DNA from: Bacteroidia bacterium
GTDB taxonomy: Bacteria > Bacteroidota > Bacteroidia > NS11-12g > UBA955
DNA: 37,559 nt
Direction: 5' to 3'
Assembly (NCBI GenBank): GCA_030158725.1
Contig: JAOASJ010000091.1
Span: 1-37,559, forward strand
Positions 1 to 10,035 of this stretch are shown one piece after another. The translations under genes and the position numbers were made by a program. The notes beneath the pieces are model-generated. The model saw only the letters and a list, made by a program, of their open reading frames with translations. It was not told the origin of the DNA and searched no databases. Within the stretch, counting starts at the first letter, position 1, and each line of letters begins with the position of its first letter.

Positions 1-2
1 TC

Positions 3-73
3 AAACACTTGGCTAAAGCGGAGGCAGGGGATATGCAGCCAAAGAATTCAATGAGGTATTAAATGAAGAATGA
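3..73 (+). pseudogene. Possible 3' end of an upstream gene, apparently frameshifted
   Basis: The first bases read HLAKAEAG in one frame, then GYAAKEFNEVLNEE and a stop at 71-73 in the next frame. Adding one G to the GGGG run at 27-30 would join the two into one helical, Ala-rich tail like the end of a TPR or Sel1-type repeat protein. Neither frame alone gives a convincing gene end. This could be a decayed gene, a homopolymer sequencing error, or chance. The gene body lies outside the window, so no function is assigned. Confidence 0.28.
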
Positions 74-119
74 CTTTATAAAACACTTAATCAATTACTA
101 AAATCTTTAGCAATTCGTA

Positions 120-151
120 TTGTGCTTTACCTTTTCTTTTCCTTAGTTTTG
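120..151 (+). promoter_or_regulatory. Promoter of the DUF2130 gene
   Basis: TAGTTTTG at 144-151 matches the Bacteroidota -7 box TAnnTTTG, and a TTG at 120-122 lies 21 bp upstream, as expected for the -33 element. The ATG at 164 follows after 12 nt, so the leader would be very short. Confidence 0.6.
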
Positions 152-163
152 TAAGAACGATTT

Positions 164-1420
164 ATGAAACATGATAATTTAGTTACTTGTCCGAATTGCA
201 AGCACGAATTTAACATTGAAACGGCTTTAACTGCAGACATCGAAAAAGAGATAGATGCCAAGTTGAGGAAGGAATTCAATGAAAAATATATTACCGAAAA
301 GCGCAAGGCTGAAGAGCTTCTCAAGCAAAAAGAGGAGGCCATTGCCAACGAACGCAGCAAATGGATTGAGCAACAGCAGAAAGAGTTTTTTGATAAAAAG
401 CAGGAATTGGAAAACCAGCTGAAAGTAAAGTTGACTCAAGAAAATGAGGCCATGTTGCAGTCGCTTAAAAAGACCAACGAAGAGCAAGAGGCTAAGATAA
501 AAGCGATGAGACAATTGGAGGTTGATAAGATGGAACTTCAAAGCCGCTTGAAAGATTTGACGGAATCGACCGAACTAGAAACTAAAAAACTTTTGTTGGA
601 AAAAGAGATTGAGCTTAAAGAAAAACTTGGCAAAGAAGCCGAGCAGAAGAGTGAGCTTAAAATCAAAGAGATGGAGAAGCAGATGGAAGATCAGCGCAAA
701 TTGATTGAAGAAATGAAGCGCAAATCGGAGCAAGGAAGTATGCAAATGCAAGGCGAAGTTCAAGAACTTGCTTTGGAAGAAATGTTAAGGCATACTTTTC
801 CTTTAGATAAAATACAAGAAGTTGCCAAGGGGGTAAAGGGTGCAGATTTTATACAAGTGGTGGTGAATCAACTCGGTCAAGAGTGCGGTTCTATTGTTTG
901 GGAAAGTAAGCGCACCAAGGAGTTTCAACCTCTATGGATAGATAAATTCAAGACAGATTTTAGACAAAGTGGTGGCGATATCGGTGTTATTGTAACCCAG
1001 GCTATGCCTAAAGATATGGATGGTTTTGGTTTGAAAGAAGGCATATATATTTGCCATTACCACGATGCGAAAAGTTTGGCCATGGTGCTTAGAGGAAGTA
1101 TTATTCGCATAAATGAGGCAAATTCGGCCAATGAGAATAAAGGTGAGAAAATGCAAATGCTATATTCATACTTAACTGGCAATGAATTTAAACACCAAAT
1201 GGAAGCAATTACTGAAGGTTTCTTTAGCATGAAAAGAGCCATTATAAGTGAGCGTGTTGCCATGGAGAAAATATGGAAAGAACGCGAAAAGCAAATCGAT
1301 AAAGTATTGACCAATGCAGCTGGAATGTTTGGCAGTGTTAAAGGCATAGCTGGTTCAGCCGTGTCAGAAATAAAGGGATTGGAATTGGGCTCTGATGACA
1401 TGAATGCCTTAGACGCATGA
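164..1420 (+). CDS. DUF2130 family coiled-coil protein, possible PD-(D/E)xK nuclease fold
   Basis: 418 residues. The N-terminus carries a single CPNC knuckle (C9, C12), followed by a long Lys/Glu-rich coiled coil at about residues 25-195 and a globular C-terminal domain at about 200-380. That domain contains GADFIQ (D228) and IVWESKRTK (E247, K249), a D...E-x-K arrangement like the PD-(D/E)xK nuclease core also found in RmuC-type proteins. Family membership is recognised from the sequence; nuclease activity is inference. There is no signal peptide or membrane segment, so it is probably cytoplasmic. A -7 box just upstream supports the ATG start. The stop overlaps the mnmH start by 4 nt (ATGA), suggesting cotranscription with the tRNA selenation gene, though a functional link is not obvious. 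Confidence 0.85.
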   Translation: MKHDNLVTCPNCKHEFNIETALTADIEKEIDAKLRKEFNEKYITEKRKAEELLKQKEEAIANERSKWIEQQQKEFFDKKQELENQLKVKLTQENEAMLQSLKKTNEEQEAKIKAMRQLEVDKMELQSRLKDLTESTELETKKLLLEKEIELKEKLGKEAEQKSELKIKEMEKQMEDQRKLIEEMKRKSEQGSMQMQGEVQELALEEMLRHTFPLDKIQEVAKGVKGADFIQVVVNQLGQECGSIVWESKRTKEFQPLWIDKFKTDFRQSGGDIGVIVTQAMPKDMDGFGLKEGIYICHYHDAKSLAMVLRGSIIRINEANSANENKGEKMQMLYSYLTGNEFKHQMEAITEGFFSMKRAIISERVAMEKIWKEREKQIDKVLTNAAGMFGSVKGIAGSAVSEIKGLELGSDDMNALDA

Positions 1421-2451
1421 TTGTTCGTCAGTCAATCATAGAGTTTTTAAATTTACAATTACCAATTGTGGATGTGCGCTCGCCTTCTGAATTCGAAGCC
1501 GGGCATATAGAAGCATCCATTAATATTCCAATCTTAAACAATCAGAATAGAGCCATTATTGGCAGAACATTTAAGCAAGAGGGGAGAGAAGCAGCGATAA
1601 AATTGGGTTTTCAATTGGTAAATCCATTGCGTGCTGAATTGCTGGATACTTTGAATCGAAAAGTTGAGGGGAAAACCATTGCATTGTATTGTGCGAGGGG
1701 CGGACTGCGCAGCAACCACATGGCTGCTTTTTTTGTTGAAAATGGATACACGGTTTATGTGTTGAATGGAGGCTATAAAGCATTTCGCAACCATTTATTG
1801 AGCATCATTGCTCAATTTAAACGCATAGTGGTTTTGAGTGCAAATACAGGTAGTGGAAAGACAGAAGTATTACATGCCTTAAAAAGTAAAGGTGCTCAAG
1901 TGCTCGATTTGGAGGGCTTGGCAAAACACAAGGGCAGTGTTTTTGGTGCTTTAGGAAATGAAGCCCAACCCAGCAGTGCGGCTTTTCATAATTTGATTTT
2001 CGAGGAACTTAAACATTATAATCCCAATGAAGTATTGTGGGTGGAAAATGAAAGTTTTACCATTGGGCAAGTCCACTTACCGATTGAATTGTGGACCCAC
2101 ATGAAAATAGCTTCTGGGGTTGAGATGTCGGTACCGCTTGAAGAAAGGGTAGAATTTATAGTTGCAGATTACGGGCGTTATGAAAGTGGCGATTTGGTGG
2201 CCTGTATTCAGAAATTAAACAAACGTTTGGGCGACGAAGCTTGCAGAAAGATTTGCAGTTTGGTAGAAGAAGGCGATTTGAAAGCCGCTGTTTACGGGCT
2301 TTTTAAATATTATGATAAGGCTTATGAAATGGGTAGAATCAAAAGAAATTGTCATCATTATGTAAAAATTCCTTTCGAACGCCTAGACCCAGAAAGAATT
2401 GCAGAATTTTTGTATGAGCATCAAAATAAATATTCACCTGAATTCAATTAA
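1417..2451 (+). CDS. mnmH: tRNA 2-selenouridine synthase
   Basis: 344 residues, close to the usual family length. An N-terminal rhodanese domain (about 1-125) carries the catalytic Cys in YCARGG (C92). A P-loop domain follows, with SANTGSGKT at 141-149 and the family motif LDLEGLAKHKGSVFG. In the known reaction, 2-thiouridine at the tRNA wobble position is geranylated and then converted to 2-selenouridine using selenophosphate. The donor enzyme gene, selD, lies about 1 kb downstream, which fits the assignment. The ATG overlaps the end of the DUF2130 gene. The MnmA-made 2-thiouridine substrate must come from elsewhere in the genome. Confidence 0.95.
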   Translation: MIVRQSIIEFLNLQLPIVDVRSPSEFEAGHIEASINIPILNNQNRAIIGRTFKQEGREAAIKLGFQLVNPLRAELLDTLNRKVEGKTIALYCARGGLRSNHMAAFFVENGYTVYVLNGGYKAFRNHLLSIIAQFKRIVVLSANTGSGKTEVLHALKSKGAQVLDLEGLAKHKGSVFGALGNEAQPSSAAFHNLIFEELKHYNPNEVLWVENESFTIGQVHLPIELWTHMKIASGVEMSVPLEERVEFIVADYGRYESGDLVACIQKLNKRLGDEACRKICSLVEEGDLKAAVYGLFKYYDKAYEMGRIKRNCHHYVKIPFERLDPERIAEFLYEHQNKYSPEFN

Positions 2452-2456
2452 ATTTG
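2449..2456 (+). promoter_or_regulatory. -7 box for the META-domain gene, overlapping the mnmH stop codon
   Basis: TAAATTTG is an exact TAnnTTTG match that includes the mnmH TAA. The next ATG (2464) comes 7 nt later, so transcripts from here would be almost leaderless. No clear -33 TTG is seen. It would allow the META gene and selD to be expressed apart from mnmH. Confidence 0.45.
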
Positions 2457-2463
2457 TGCACAC

Positions 2464-3459
2464 ATGAAAAAAGTACTTTTCACATTCGTTTTATTTTTTA
2501 CCTACACTTTGGCTTTTTCACAAGGAAGTACCATTAGCAGTATTTATATCGGCGACTCAAAAGTTGCTTGTCAATACAACAACACCATAACCAGTTGTTT
2601 GAAAATCAAAACCCATTTGGACAGCAATTGGAAGGAGTTTCCTTATGAAATTGAAGGTTTTATTTTTGAGCCAGGCGTTGAGGTTCATATAGAAATGGAA
2701 AAAACACCTATTTTATTTCCAGAGGACAATGGTCCGAAATTCACTTACAAACAAGTTCGAGTGATCGATACACGTTCAACCGTATTAGACAACAAAGCCT
2801 TGTTGGCCTCTAACAAATGGAAAATCATTAATTTGGAAATGGACCGTGTCATAACCCCAGCAAAGAAAGCTGGCGCTTACATTCTGTTTAATACAGACAG
2901 TAACTATGTAAGTGGTTTTGCAGGATGTAATTCTTTTTTCGCAAATACTTTAATAGAAAATGGAATCTTGCAATTTGGTATTGCCAATAACACTTTGTTG
3001 GCTTGTTCTAATGATGCTATAGAACAAAGAATTATGGAAGGTATAAAGGGCAAAGCAGCTTATTATATCCGCAACAATATGTTGTTTATTGTTTGTGAAA
3101 ACAGAATGATAATGCATTGCCGTCCCGAGAAAAAATTAGACTCATTAATTGCTGACATCAACAAACCAGTTGTGGTTTCTCGTGGCAATACCTTTGGCAA
3201 TATGCAAAATGGCGAATATGTTGTGACTTTGGATGATTTGCCAAAAGCCGCCAACATGCAAATGTTTTTCAAAAGCACAGTATTAACAGCAACAGAGAAA
3301 AAGACCATAAGAATTAAATTAAAAAACAGCAATGCGGATGAGATTGTTTCTCAGATTATAATCTTGTCAAAGCCACATAAAATGAAAGGTTATTATTATG
3401 CCATCGTTATTATGAAGGATGGTACTAAAACCAATGTTGTGATGCGCAATGTCCTATAA
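2464..3459 (+). CDS. Secreted META (HslJ-like) domain protein with N-terminal DUF4377-like region
   Basis: 331 residues with a clear signal peptide (about 1-19, ending AFSQ). Residues about 25-97 resemble DUF4377 (paired Cys, IEGFIFEPG). Residues about 112-222 form a META/HslJ-type domain, with the SGFAGCNSFF motif and a later ACSNDAIEQRIMEG stretch. The last 90 residues are a beta-rich region I do not recognise. It is probably periplasmic or attached to the envelope. META proteins are linked to stress or heat-shock phenotypes in other bacteria, but no biochemical role is known. It sits between mnmH and selD and overlaps selD by 11 nt, an unusual partner for selenium genes. Confidence 0.8.
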   Translation: MKKVLFTFVLFFTYTLAFSQGSTISSIYIGDSKVACQYNNTITSCLKIKTHLDSNWKEFPYEIEGFIFEPGVEVHIEMEKTPILFPEDNGPKFTYKQVRVIDTRSTVLDNKALLASNKWKIINLEMDRVITPAKKAGAYILFNTDSNYVSGFAGCNSFFANTLIENGILQFGIANNTLLACSNDAIEQRIMEGIKGKAAYYIRNNMLFIVCENRMIMHCRPEKKLDSLIADINKPVVVSRGNTFGNMQNGEYVVTLDDLPKAANMQMFFKSTVLTATEKKTIRIKLKNSNADEIVSQIIILSKPHKMKGYYYAIVIMKDGTKTNVVMRNVL

Positions 3460-4435
3460 TTTATTAGAGTTTTCGCGCGGAGGTGGCTGTGGGTGTAAGA
3501 TTGATCCCATTAAACTTCACGCCATTCTTGCCGACCATAAAACCACAGATGCACAATCTTTATTGGTCGACTTTTTAGACAAGGATGATGCTGCCATCAT
3601 TGAAATAAATAATGAAACTTGTTTAATACAAACGGTTGATTTTTTTCTTCCTTTGGTAAACAATGCATTTGATTTTGGTCGCATTGCTGCTGCCAATGCA
3701 ATTAGCGATGTGTATGCTATGGGCGGCAAACCAATTATGGCTTTGTCGATGTTGGGATGGCCTCAAGATGTCTTGCCTTTGGAATTGGCTAAAGATGTAT
3801 TAAAAGGCGCTGAAAGCATCTGTAAAGAAGCCGGAATTAGTATTTCTGGAGGACATTCGATTGAAACCAAAGAGCCTTTGTTTGGTCTCAGTGTTAGTGG
3901 GGTTGTTGAAAAGCAAAACATAAAAAGAAAAAACACCTGTCAGTTAGGAGATTATTTATACATCAGCAAACCACTAGGATTGGGATTGTTGTCAAACGCA
4001 ATAAAACACAATCTTCTAAGTGAAGAAGGCTATCAAGTTTTAATAGAAACCGCCTGTAGATTAAATACTGTTGGTGTTGAATTGGGGAAATTGAAATCTG
4101 TAAACGCCATGACCGATGTAACAGGGTTTGGTTTGCTTGGACATTTAACGGAAATGCTTGGTGGTAAATTTGGTGCAGAATTGAATCTTGAATCTATTCC
4201 TGTAATTCAGGAAGCCAAAGGCTTGGCTGAAAAAATGGTTTACCCAAATATTACAACCAGCAATTACAACTATGTAAAAGACCATTGTGATGGGTTAAAT
4301 GGTTTGGAATTCTTGTGGCTTTGTGACCCTCAAACCAGCGGAGGATTGTTGGTAAGCAGCAGTGAAGTTTTGAATATAGAAACACTACATCCTATAGGAA
4401 GAGTGGTGGATGGCAAAAGAATAAAAATTTCATAA
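3449..4435 (+). CDS. selD: Selenide, water dikinase (selenophosphate synthetase)
   Basis: 328 residues. It makes selenophosphate from selenide and ATP. The N-terminal glycine-rich loop GGGCGCK holds the catalytic Cys (C14, Cys rather than Sec) and the essential Lys (K17), matching C17 and K20 of the E. coli enzyme. AIRS/PurM-type motifs follow: NAISDVYAMGG with metal-binding Asp, SGGHSIETKEP, MTDVTGFGLLGH and DPQTSGGLL. The start is inside the preceding META gene (11 nt overlap). No selA or selB is visible in this window. With mnmH nearby, the local evidence supports tRNA selenouridine as the use of selenophosphate. Confidence 0.96.
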   Translation: MSYNLLEFSRGGGCGCKIDPIKLHAILADHKTTDAQSLLVDFLDKDDAAIIEINNETCLIQTVDFFLPLVNNAFDFGRIAAANAISDVYAMGGKPIMALSMLGWPQDVLPLELAKDVLKGAESICKEAGISISGGHSIETKEPLFGLSVSGVVEKQNIKRKNTCQLGDYLYISKPLGLGLLSNAIKHNLLSEEGYQVLIETACRLNTVGVELGKLKSVNAMTDVTGFGLLGHLTEMLGGKFGAELNLESIPVIQEAKGLAEKMVYPNITTSNYNYVKDHCDGLNGLEFLWLCDPQTSGGLLVSSSEVLNIETLHPIGRVVDGKRIKIS

Positions 4436-4514
4436 AGTATAGGTCTTTCAATATGAGGGGCTTATCCTTCAAATTTCATTAAGTCAATTTTATTTTGTAT
4501 ATTGTGCTATAGTT

Positions 4515-4539
4515 TGATGGTAAATTAATGATACCATCA
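4515..4539. repeat. Perfect 8-bp inverted repeat between selD and the YkuK-like gene
   Basis: TGATGGTA at 4515-4522 pairs with TACCATCA at 4532-4539 across a 9-nt loop. No T-run follows on either strand, so it is a poor intrinsic terminator. It could be an operator or an RNA hairpin ahead of the gene at 4576. No other use is evident. Confidence 0.4.
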
Positions 4540-4575
4540 CACTGAAACATAAGATTTGTAAATAAATAATGACCG

Positions 4576-5049
4576 ATGATTTGGAGAAAATTAGGCGGCG
4601 ATCAAATCGAACTGCCGATTAAACAAGAAGTAGAGCAAGCCATATTGCGGGAGCAAGCAAAAGGCACACATTTGAAAGTTTGTATAGGTACAGACTCTCA
4701 GGTAAAGCGAAATATTGTCGAGTTTGCAACAGCTGTTGTATTTATACGAGAGCACAGTGGTGGCTTTATGTATTTCAATTCATTTATTACCAAGAACCAT
4801 TTTTCTTTAAAGGAAAGAATGCTACTTGAAGTAAGCAAATCGATAGAAATTGCGTATGAACTGTGTTCAGTATTGGATAATTACCATGTTGAAATGGAAG
4901 TCCATGCCGATATCAACACAGATCCGAATTTCAAAAGCCATGATTCTTTAAAAGAAGCGATGGGATACATTATAGGAATGGGCTTTACTTTCAAAGCCAA
5001 ACCAGACGCGTTTGCCAGCAGTTATTGCGCCAACAAAGTGGTGCATTAA
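4576..5049 (+). CDS. YkuK-like (DUF458) RNase H fold protein
   Basis: 157 residues. It is recognised as the DUF458/YkuK family, predicted to have a ribonuclease H-like fold. Visible conserved acidic motifs are CIGTDSQ near residue 36, VHADIN near residue 109 and KPDAFASSYCANK near the C-terminus, where the family ends with a typical D-x-F-A-S-x-x-A-N-K block. These are the expected metal-binding carboxylates. The substrate is unknown. No signal peptide is present, so it is presumed cytoplasmic. It is convergent with era (5 nt between stops, no terminator seen). A weak -7-like AAGATTTG lies upstream. The ATG at 4576 gives the usual family N-terminus. Confidence 0.8.
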   Translation: MIWRKLGGDQIELPIKQEVEQAILREQAKGTHLKVCIGTDSQVKRNIVEFATAVVFIREHSGGFMYFNSFITKNHFSLKERMLLEVSKSIEIAYELCSVLDNYHVEMEVHADINTDPNFKSHDSLKEAMGYIIGMGFTFKAKPDAFASSYCANKVVH

Positions 5050-5054
5050 GAAGC

Positions 5055-5930
5055 TTATTCTAGGTAACCCCAGTGTTTTAATTTCAACTCGTTTTTACGC
5101 CAGTTTTCTTCCACTTTTACGCGCAAGTCTAGGAACACTTTTTTGCCGACAAATTTTTCAATGTCCTTGCGGGCTTCAGTGCCAATGCGTTTGATGCCTT
5201 CACCATTTTTGCCTACGATAATTCCCTTTTGAGAATCGCGTTCAACAATGATATAAGCGTATATTTTATCGATGTTTTGTTCTTCTTTATAATCGTGAAC
5301 AATTACTTCGGTGCTATACGGAATCTCTTGTTCGTAAAGATTAAAGATTTTCTCACGAATAATTTCACTGGTGAAGAAACGGGTATTGCGGTCGGTTAAT
5401 TGGTCTTTGGGATAAAACGCTTCATGTTCAGGTAAGTAAGAAGCAATTCTATTGATAAGCGTTTGTGGGTCTAAACCGTGTAAGGCAGAGATAGCAAATA
5501 CCTCTTTAGGGTTAATTGCTGCAGATAATTCGTTGATCACTTTGGTTACCTCTGCTGGGGTAGATAAGTCAATTTTGTTGACGATTAATAAGATCGGCGA
5601 TTTGGCCGCGGCAATCATTGCCAAATGTTCTTCTTTAAGATTGGGATTGCTAACATCAACAAGAACAATTAAAACATCTGCATCGTCAATGCTATCTTTA
5701 ACGGCATGCATCATGCTTTCGTGCAACTTATAAGCTGGTTCAATGATACCTGGGGTGTCTGATAAGACCATTTGGTAGTCATCGGTATTGATAATTCCAA
5801 GTATACGGTGACGGGTGGTACTCGCTTTTGGGGTTATGATGCTGAGTTGTTCACCAACTAAGGCGTTGCTCAGAGTACTTTTACCAGCATTCGGTTTCCC
5901 GATAATATTTACAAATCCTGCTTTATGCAT
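5055..5930 (-). CDS. era: GTPase Era
   Basis: 291 residues from the ATG at 5930. The open frame runs back to 6032 but would overlap rlmN, and MHKAGFVNIIGKPNAGKST is the standard Era N-terminus. G1 is GKPNAGKST (residues 11-19), G3 is DTPG and G4 is NKID. The C-terminus has a KH domain with GKNGEGIKRIG. Era binds 16S rRNA and assists 30S subunit assembly at the membrane. It lies 10 nt downstream of rlmN on the same strand, so the pair is likely cotranscribed, both acting on ribosomal RNA. Confidence 0.96.
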   Translation of the reverse strand: MHKAGFVNIIGKPNAGKSTLSNALVGEQLSIITPKASTTRHRILGIINTDDYQMVLSDTPGIIEPAYKLHESMMHAVKDSIDDADVLIVLVDVSNPNLKEEHLAMIAAAKSPILLIVNKIDLSTPAEVTKVINELSAAINPKEVFAISALHGLDPQTLINRIASYLPEHEAFYPKDQLTDRNTRFFTSEIIREKIFNLYEQEIPYSTEVIVHDYKEEQNIDKIYAYIIVERDSQKGIIVGKNGEGIKRIGTEARKDIEKFVGKKVFLDLRVKVEENWRKNELKLKHWGYLE

Positions 5931-5940
5931 GTTAATGGGT

Positions 5941-6981
5941 TTAAATTTTATTTGCCAATTGGCCACAAGCGGCATCAATGTCTTTGCCTCTGCTTCGGCG
6001 CACATTGACAATAATACCAGCTGATTCAACACGGCGACCGAAATCGGCTATTTTGTCGACGCTACTGCCTTTGAAATCGGCGAGTTCAATTGGGTTGTAT
6101 TCAATAAGGTTAACTTTACAAGGAACTTTTTTAGCGAATTTTATCAATTCATCTGCTTCCTCTCTGCCGTCGTTGGTGTCATTCATAACGGCATATTCTA
6201 AGGTTATTTTTCTTTTGGTTTTTTGGTAGAAGTAATTCAATGCCTCTTGCAATTCTTCTAGAGGATTGCTGTCATTAATTGGCATAATAGCACTTCTTTT
6301 GGCGTTGTTGGCTGCGTGCAAGGAAAGGGCTAGATTGAATTTAACGCCATCATCACCTAGCTTTTTAATCATTTTAGCGATGCCAGCGGTAGAAACTGTA
6401 ATACGCTGCGGAGACATACCCAAGCCTTCAGGTTTGGTGATTTTTTCAATGCCTGCCATTACATTGTTGTAATTTAGCAAAGGTTCACCCATACCCATAA
6501 AAACAATATTGCTAAGAGGTATGTTGTAAGTTTCTTTTGCCAATTTGTCTATGAGCCACACCTGGTCATATATTTCAGCTGCATCTAAGTTTCTTTGACG
6601 TTTGAGGAAACCAGTTGCACAAAAAGAACAGCTAAGGCTACAACCAACTTGGCTACTAACACAAGCTGTCATTCTGGTTTCGGTGGGAATTAGAACACCT
6701 TCAATGATGGCGTCATCATGGAGTTTGAAGGCCAATTTGATGGTTCCGTCACTGCTCACTTGTTGGGTTAAGATAGTAACGGATAGAATGCTGTAATTTT
6801 CATTTAACCAATTTCTGGTCTCAATCGATAGGTTGCTCATTTCATCAAAAGAACGCGCACCTTTTTTCCAAAGCCATTCATAGGCTTGTTTCCCTCTAAA
6901 TGCAGGATGTCCAGCGTTAGTAAATTCTGCTTTTAAAGCTTCTAGGTCAAATGAACGAATATCTTTTTTTGTTGTGGTCAA
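5941..6981 (-). CDS. rlmN: 23S rRNA (A2503)/tRNA (A37) C2-methyltransferase RlmN
   Basis: 346 residues from a TTG at 6981. It is a radical SAM enzyme that methylates C2 of A2503 in 23S rRNA and A37 in some tRNAs. The cluster motif is CSLSCSFC (C114, C118 and C121 in this numbering), and the C-terminal AACGQLA supplies the catalytic Cys. There is no ATG near the N-terminus. A longer frame starts at a TTG at 6993, but that codon lies inside a TAnnTTTG box, so I prefer the TTG at 6981. This gives MTTTKKDIRSFDLEAL, close to the usual start of Bacteroidota RlmN. It is followed by era. Confidence 0.93.
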   Translation of the reverse strand: MTTTKKDIRSFDLEALKAEFTNAGHPAFRGKQAYEWLWKKGARSFDEMSNLSIETRNWLNENYSILSVTILTQQVSSDGTIKLAFKLHDDAIIEGVLIPTETRMTACVSSQVGCSLSCSFCATGFLKRQRNLDAAEIYDQVWLIDKLAKETYNIPLSNIVFMGMGEPLLNYNNVMAGIEKITKPEGLGMSPQRITVSTAGIAKMIKKLGDDGVKFNLALSLHAANNAKRSAIMPINDSNPLEELQEALNYFYQKTKRKITLEYAVMNDTNDGREEADELIKFAKKVPCKVNLIEYNPIELADFKGSSVDKIADFGRRVESAGIIVNVRRSRGKDIDAACGQLANKI

Positions 6982-6990
6982 AATCGTTTG

Positions 6991-6998
6991 CAAAGATA
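6991..6998 (-). promoter_or_regulatory. -7 box for rlmN
   Basis: On the minus strand this reads TATCTTTG, an exact TAnnTTTG match. Only 9 nt separate it from the TTG at 6981, so the transcript would be near-leaderless. This position argues against the longer rlmN frame. Confidence 0.5.
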
Positions 6999-7181
6999 GT
7001 TCAAATGGAACGTATTTTTATGAAAGAATGAAAGGTAGGCATTCATTTGAAATTAGTCTAAAGTGTATTTCAAATCTGTAATTGTATCAATTATTGCTGA
7101 ATATGTACAAATCGAATTAAAAAAAATCGGGTGTTTAACCTTTGGTATCAAGGCTTTCCTTTTCTGTTATTAAATTGTTTT

Positions 7182-7210
7182 TTGTAATTCTTTGAATTAA
7201 CTTAATTTTG
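7182..7210 (+). promoter_or_regulatory. Promoter of carA
   Basis: TAATTTTG at 7203-7210 is preceded by a TTG at 7182-7184 (18-bp spacer). The ATG at 7218 is only 7 nt after the box, so the leader is at most a few bases. This leaves no room for a pyrimidine attenuator. Confidence 0.6.
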
Positions 7211-7217
7211 CCCTTTG

Positions 7218-9639
<2,422 letters not shown>

Positions 9640-9660
9640 TCAATAAAAGATATCAATAAA

Positions 9661-9689
9661 AAAGTCAGGTTTATAGCCTGACTTTTTTT
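9661..9689 (+). terminator. Intrinsic terminator after enolase
   Basis: AAAGTCAGG (9661-9669) pairs with CCTGACTTT (9677-9685) across TTTATAG and runs into a T-tract. Confidence 0.9.
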
Positions 9690-9806
9690 GTGGGGAATGT
9701 TTTTAATATGTTGTGTGTGCTTGGATACGTTACATTTAAGTAAAGGTGCACACGAAACCAAACAACAATGAAATTGCTGTGGTTTAAATTTGAATTTGAA
9801 TTATAA

Positions 9807-9959
9807 TTAAATCCAGTCCATTGCCATGGCGAATCCACCTACAGTTGTAGGAAGAGCAAGCCAAAAAGCTTCAGGAAGGAAAATCAACAAAGCAGTGATG
9901 GTAACTAAAGATACTAAAAATAGCATCCAGTAAGCGGTTTTCGATTTTTTCTCAGACAT
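9807..9959 (-). CDS. 50-residue membrane protein of unknown function
   Basis: A short frame of 50 codons plus stop, starting MSEKKSKTAYWMLF and ending FAMAMDWI. A charged N-terminus is followed by a hydrophobic stretch at about 11-28. A second, Gly-rich hydrophobic stretch (about 31-47) may form another helix, so it may span the membrane once or twice. An exact -7 box (TAGGTTTG) lies 21 nt upstream on the same strand, which makes it a credible gene. It is divergent from the DUF4293 gene. I do not recognise a family. It faces away from the oxidase operon, so any link to respiration is speculation. Confidence 0.65.
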   Translation of the reverse strand: MSEKKSKTAYWMLFLVSLVTITALLIFLPEAFWLALPTTVGGFAMAMDWI

Positions 9960-9980
9960 TGATGTTTAAAAATTGAAGTG

Positions 9981-9988
9981 CAAACCTA
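9981..9988 (-). promoter_or_regulatory. -7 box for the 50-residue membrane ORF
   Basis: TAGGTTTG on the minus strand, an exact TAnnTTTG match, 21 nt before the ATG at 9959. A second box for the divergent DUF4293 gene lies about 35 bp away. Confidence 0.5.
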
Positions 9989-10023
9989 CATATTTTTTAC
10001 TAAAAAATAATTTTTTTATTCTA

Positions 10024-10031
10024 TAAATTTG
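10024..10031 (+). promoter_or_regulatory. -7 box for the DUF4293 gene
   Basis: TAAATTTG, an exact TAnnTTTG match. The ATG at 10036 follows after only 4 nt, so the predicted transcript is essentially leaderless. No -33 TTG is visible in the A/T-rich sequence upstream. Confidence 0.5.
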
Positions 10032-10035
10032 CCAA

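Noticed and set aside
227-541. A 104-residue minus-strand frame, Leu/Phe-rich.
   Set aside because: It is the antisense of the Lys/Glu-rich coiled coil of the DUF2130 gene; such antisense frames commonly look hydrophobic and have no promoter or homologue.
5931-6032. Upstream extension of era to 6032.
   Set aside because: It overlaps rlmN by about 90 bases and encodes no Era-like sequence; the ATG at 5930 gives the canonical N-terminus.
9715-9753. Inverted repeat GTGTGC/GCACAC spaced 27 bases apart downstream of eno.
   Set aside because: Only 6 bp long, far apart, and not near a gene start; likely chance.
9768-9806. A 12-residue frame (MKLLWFKFEFEL) that could be a leader peptide.
   Set aside because: There is no promoter box close upstream, no gene follows on the same strand within range, and composition is what A/T-rich sequence gives by chance.
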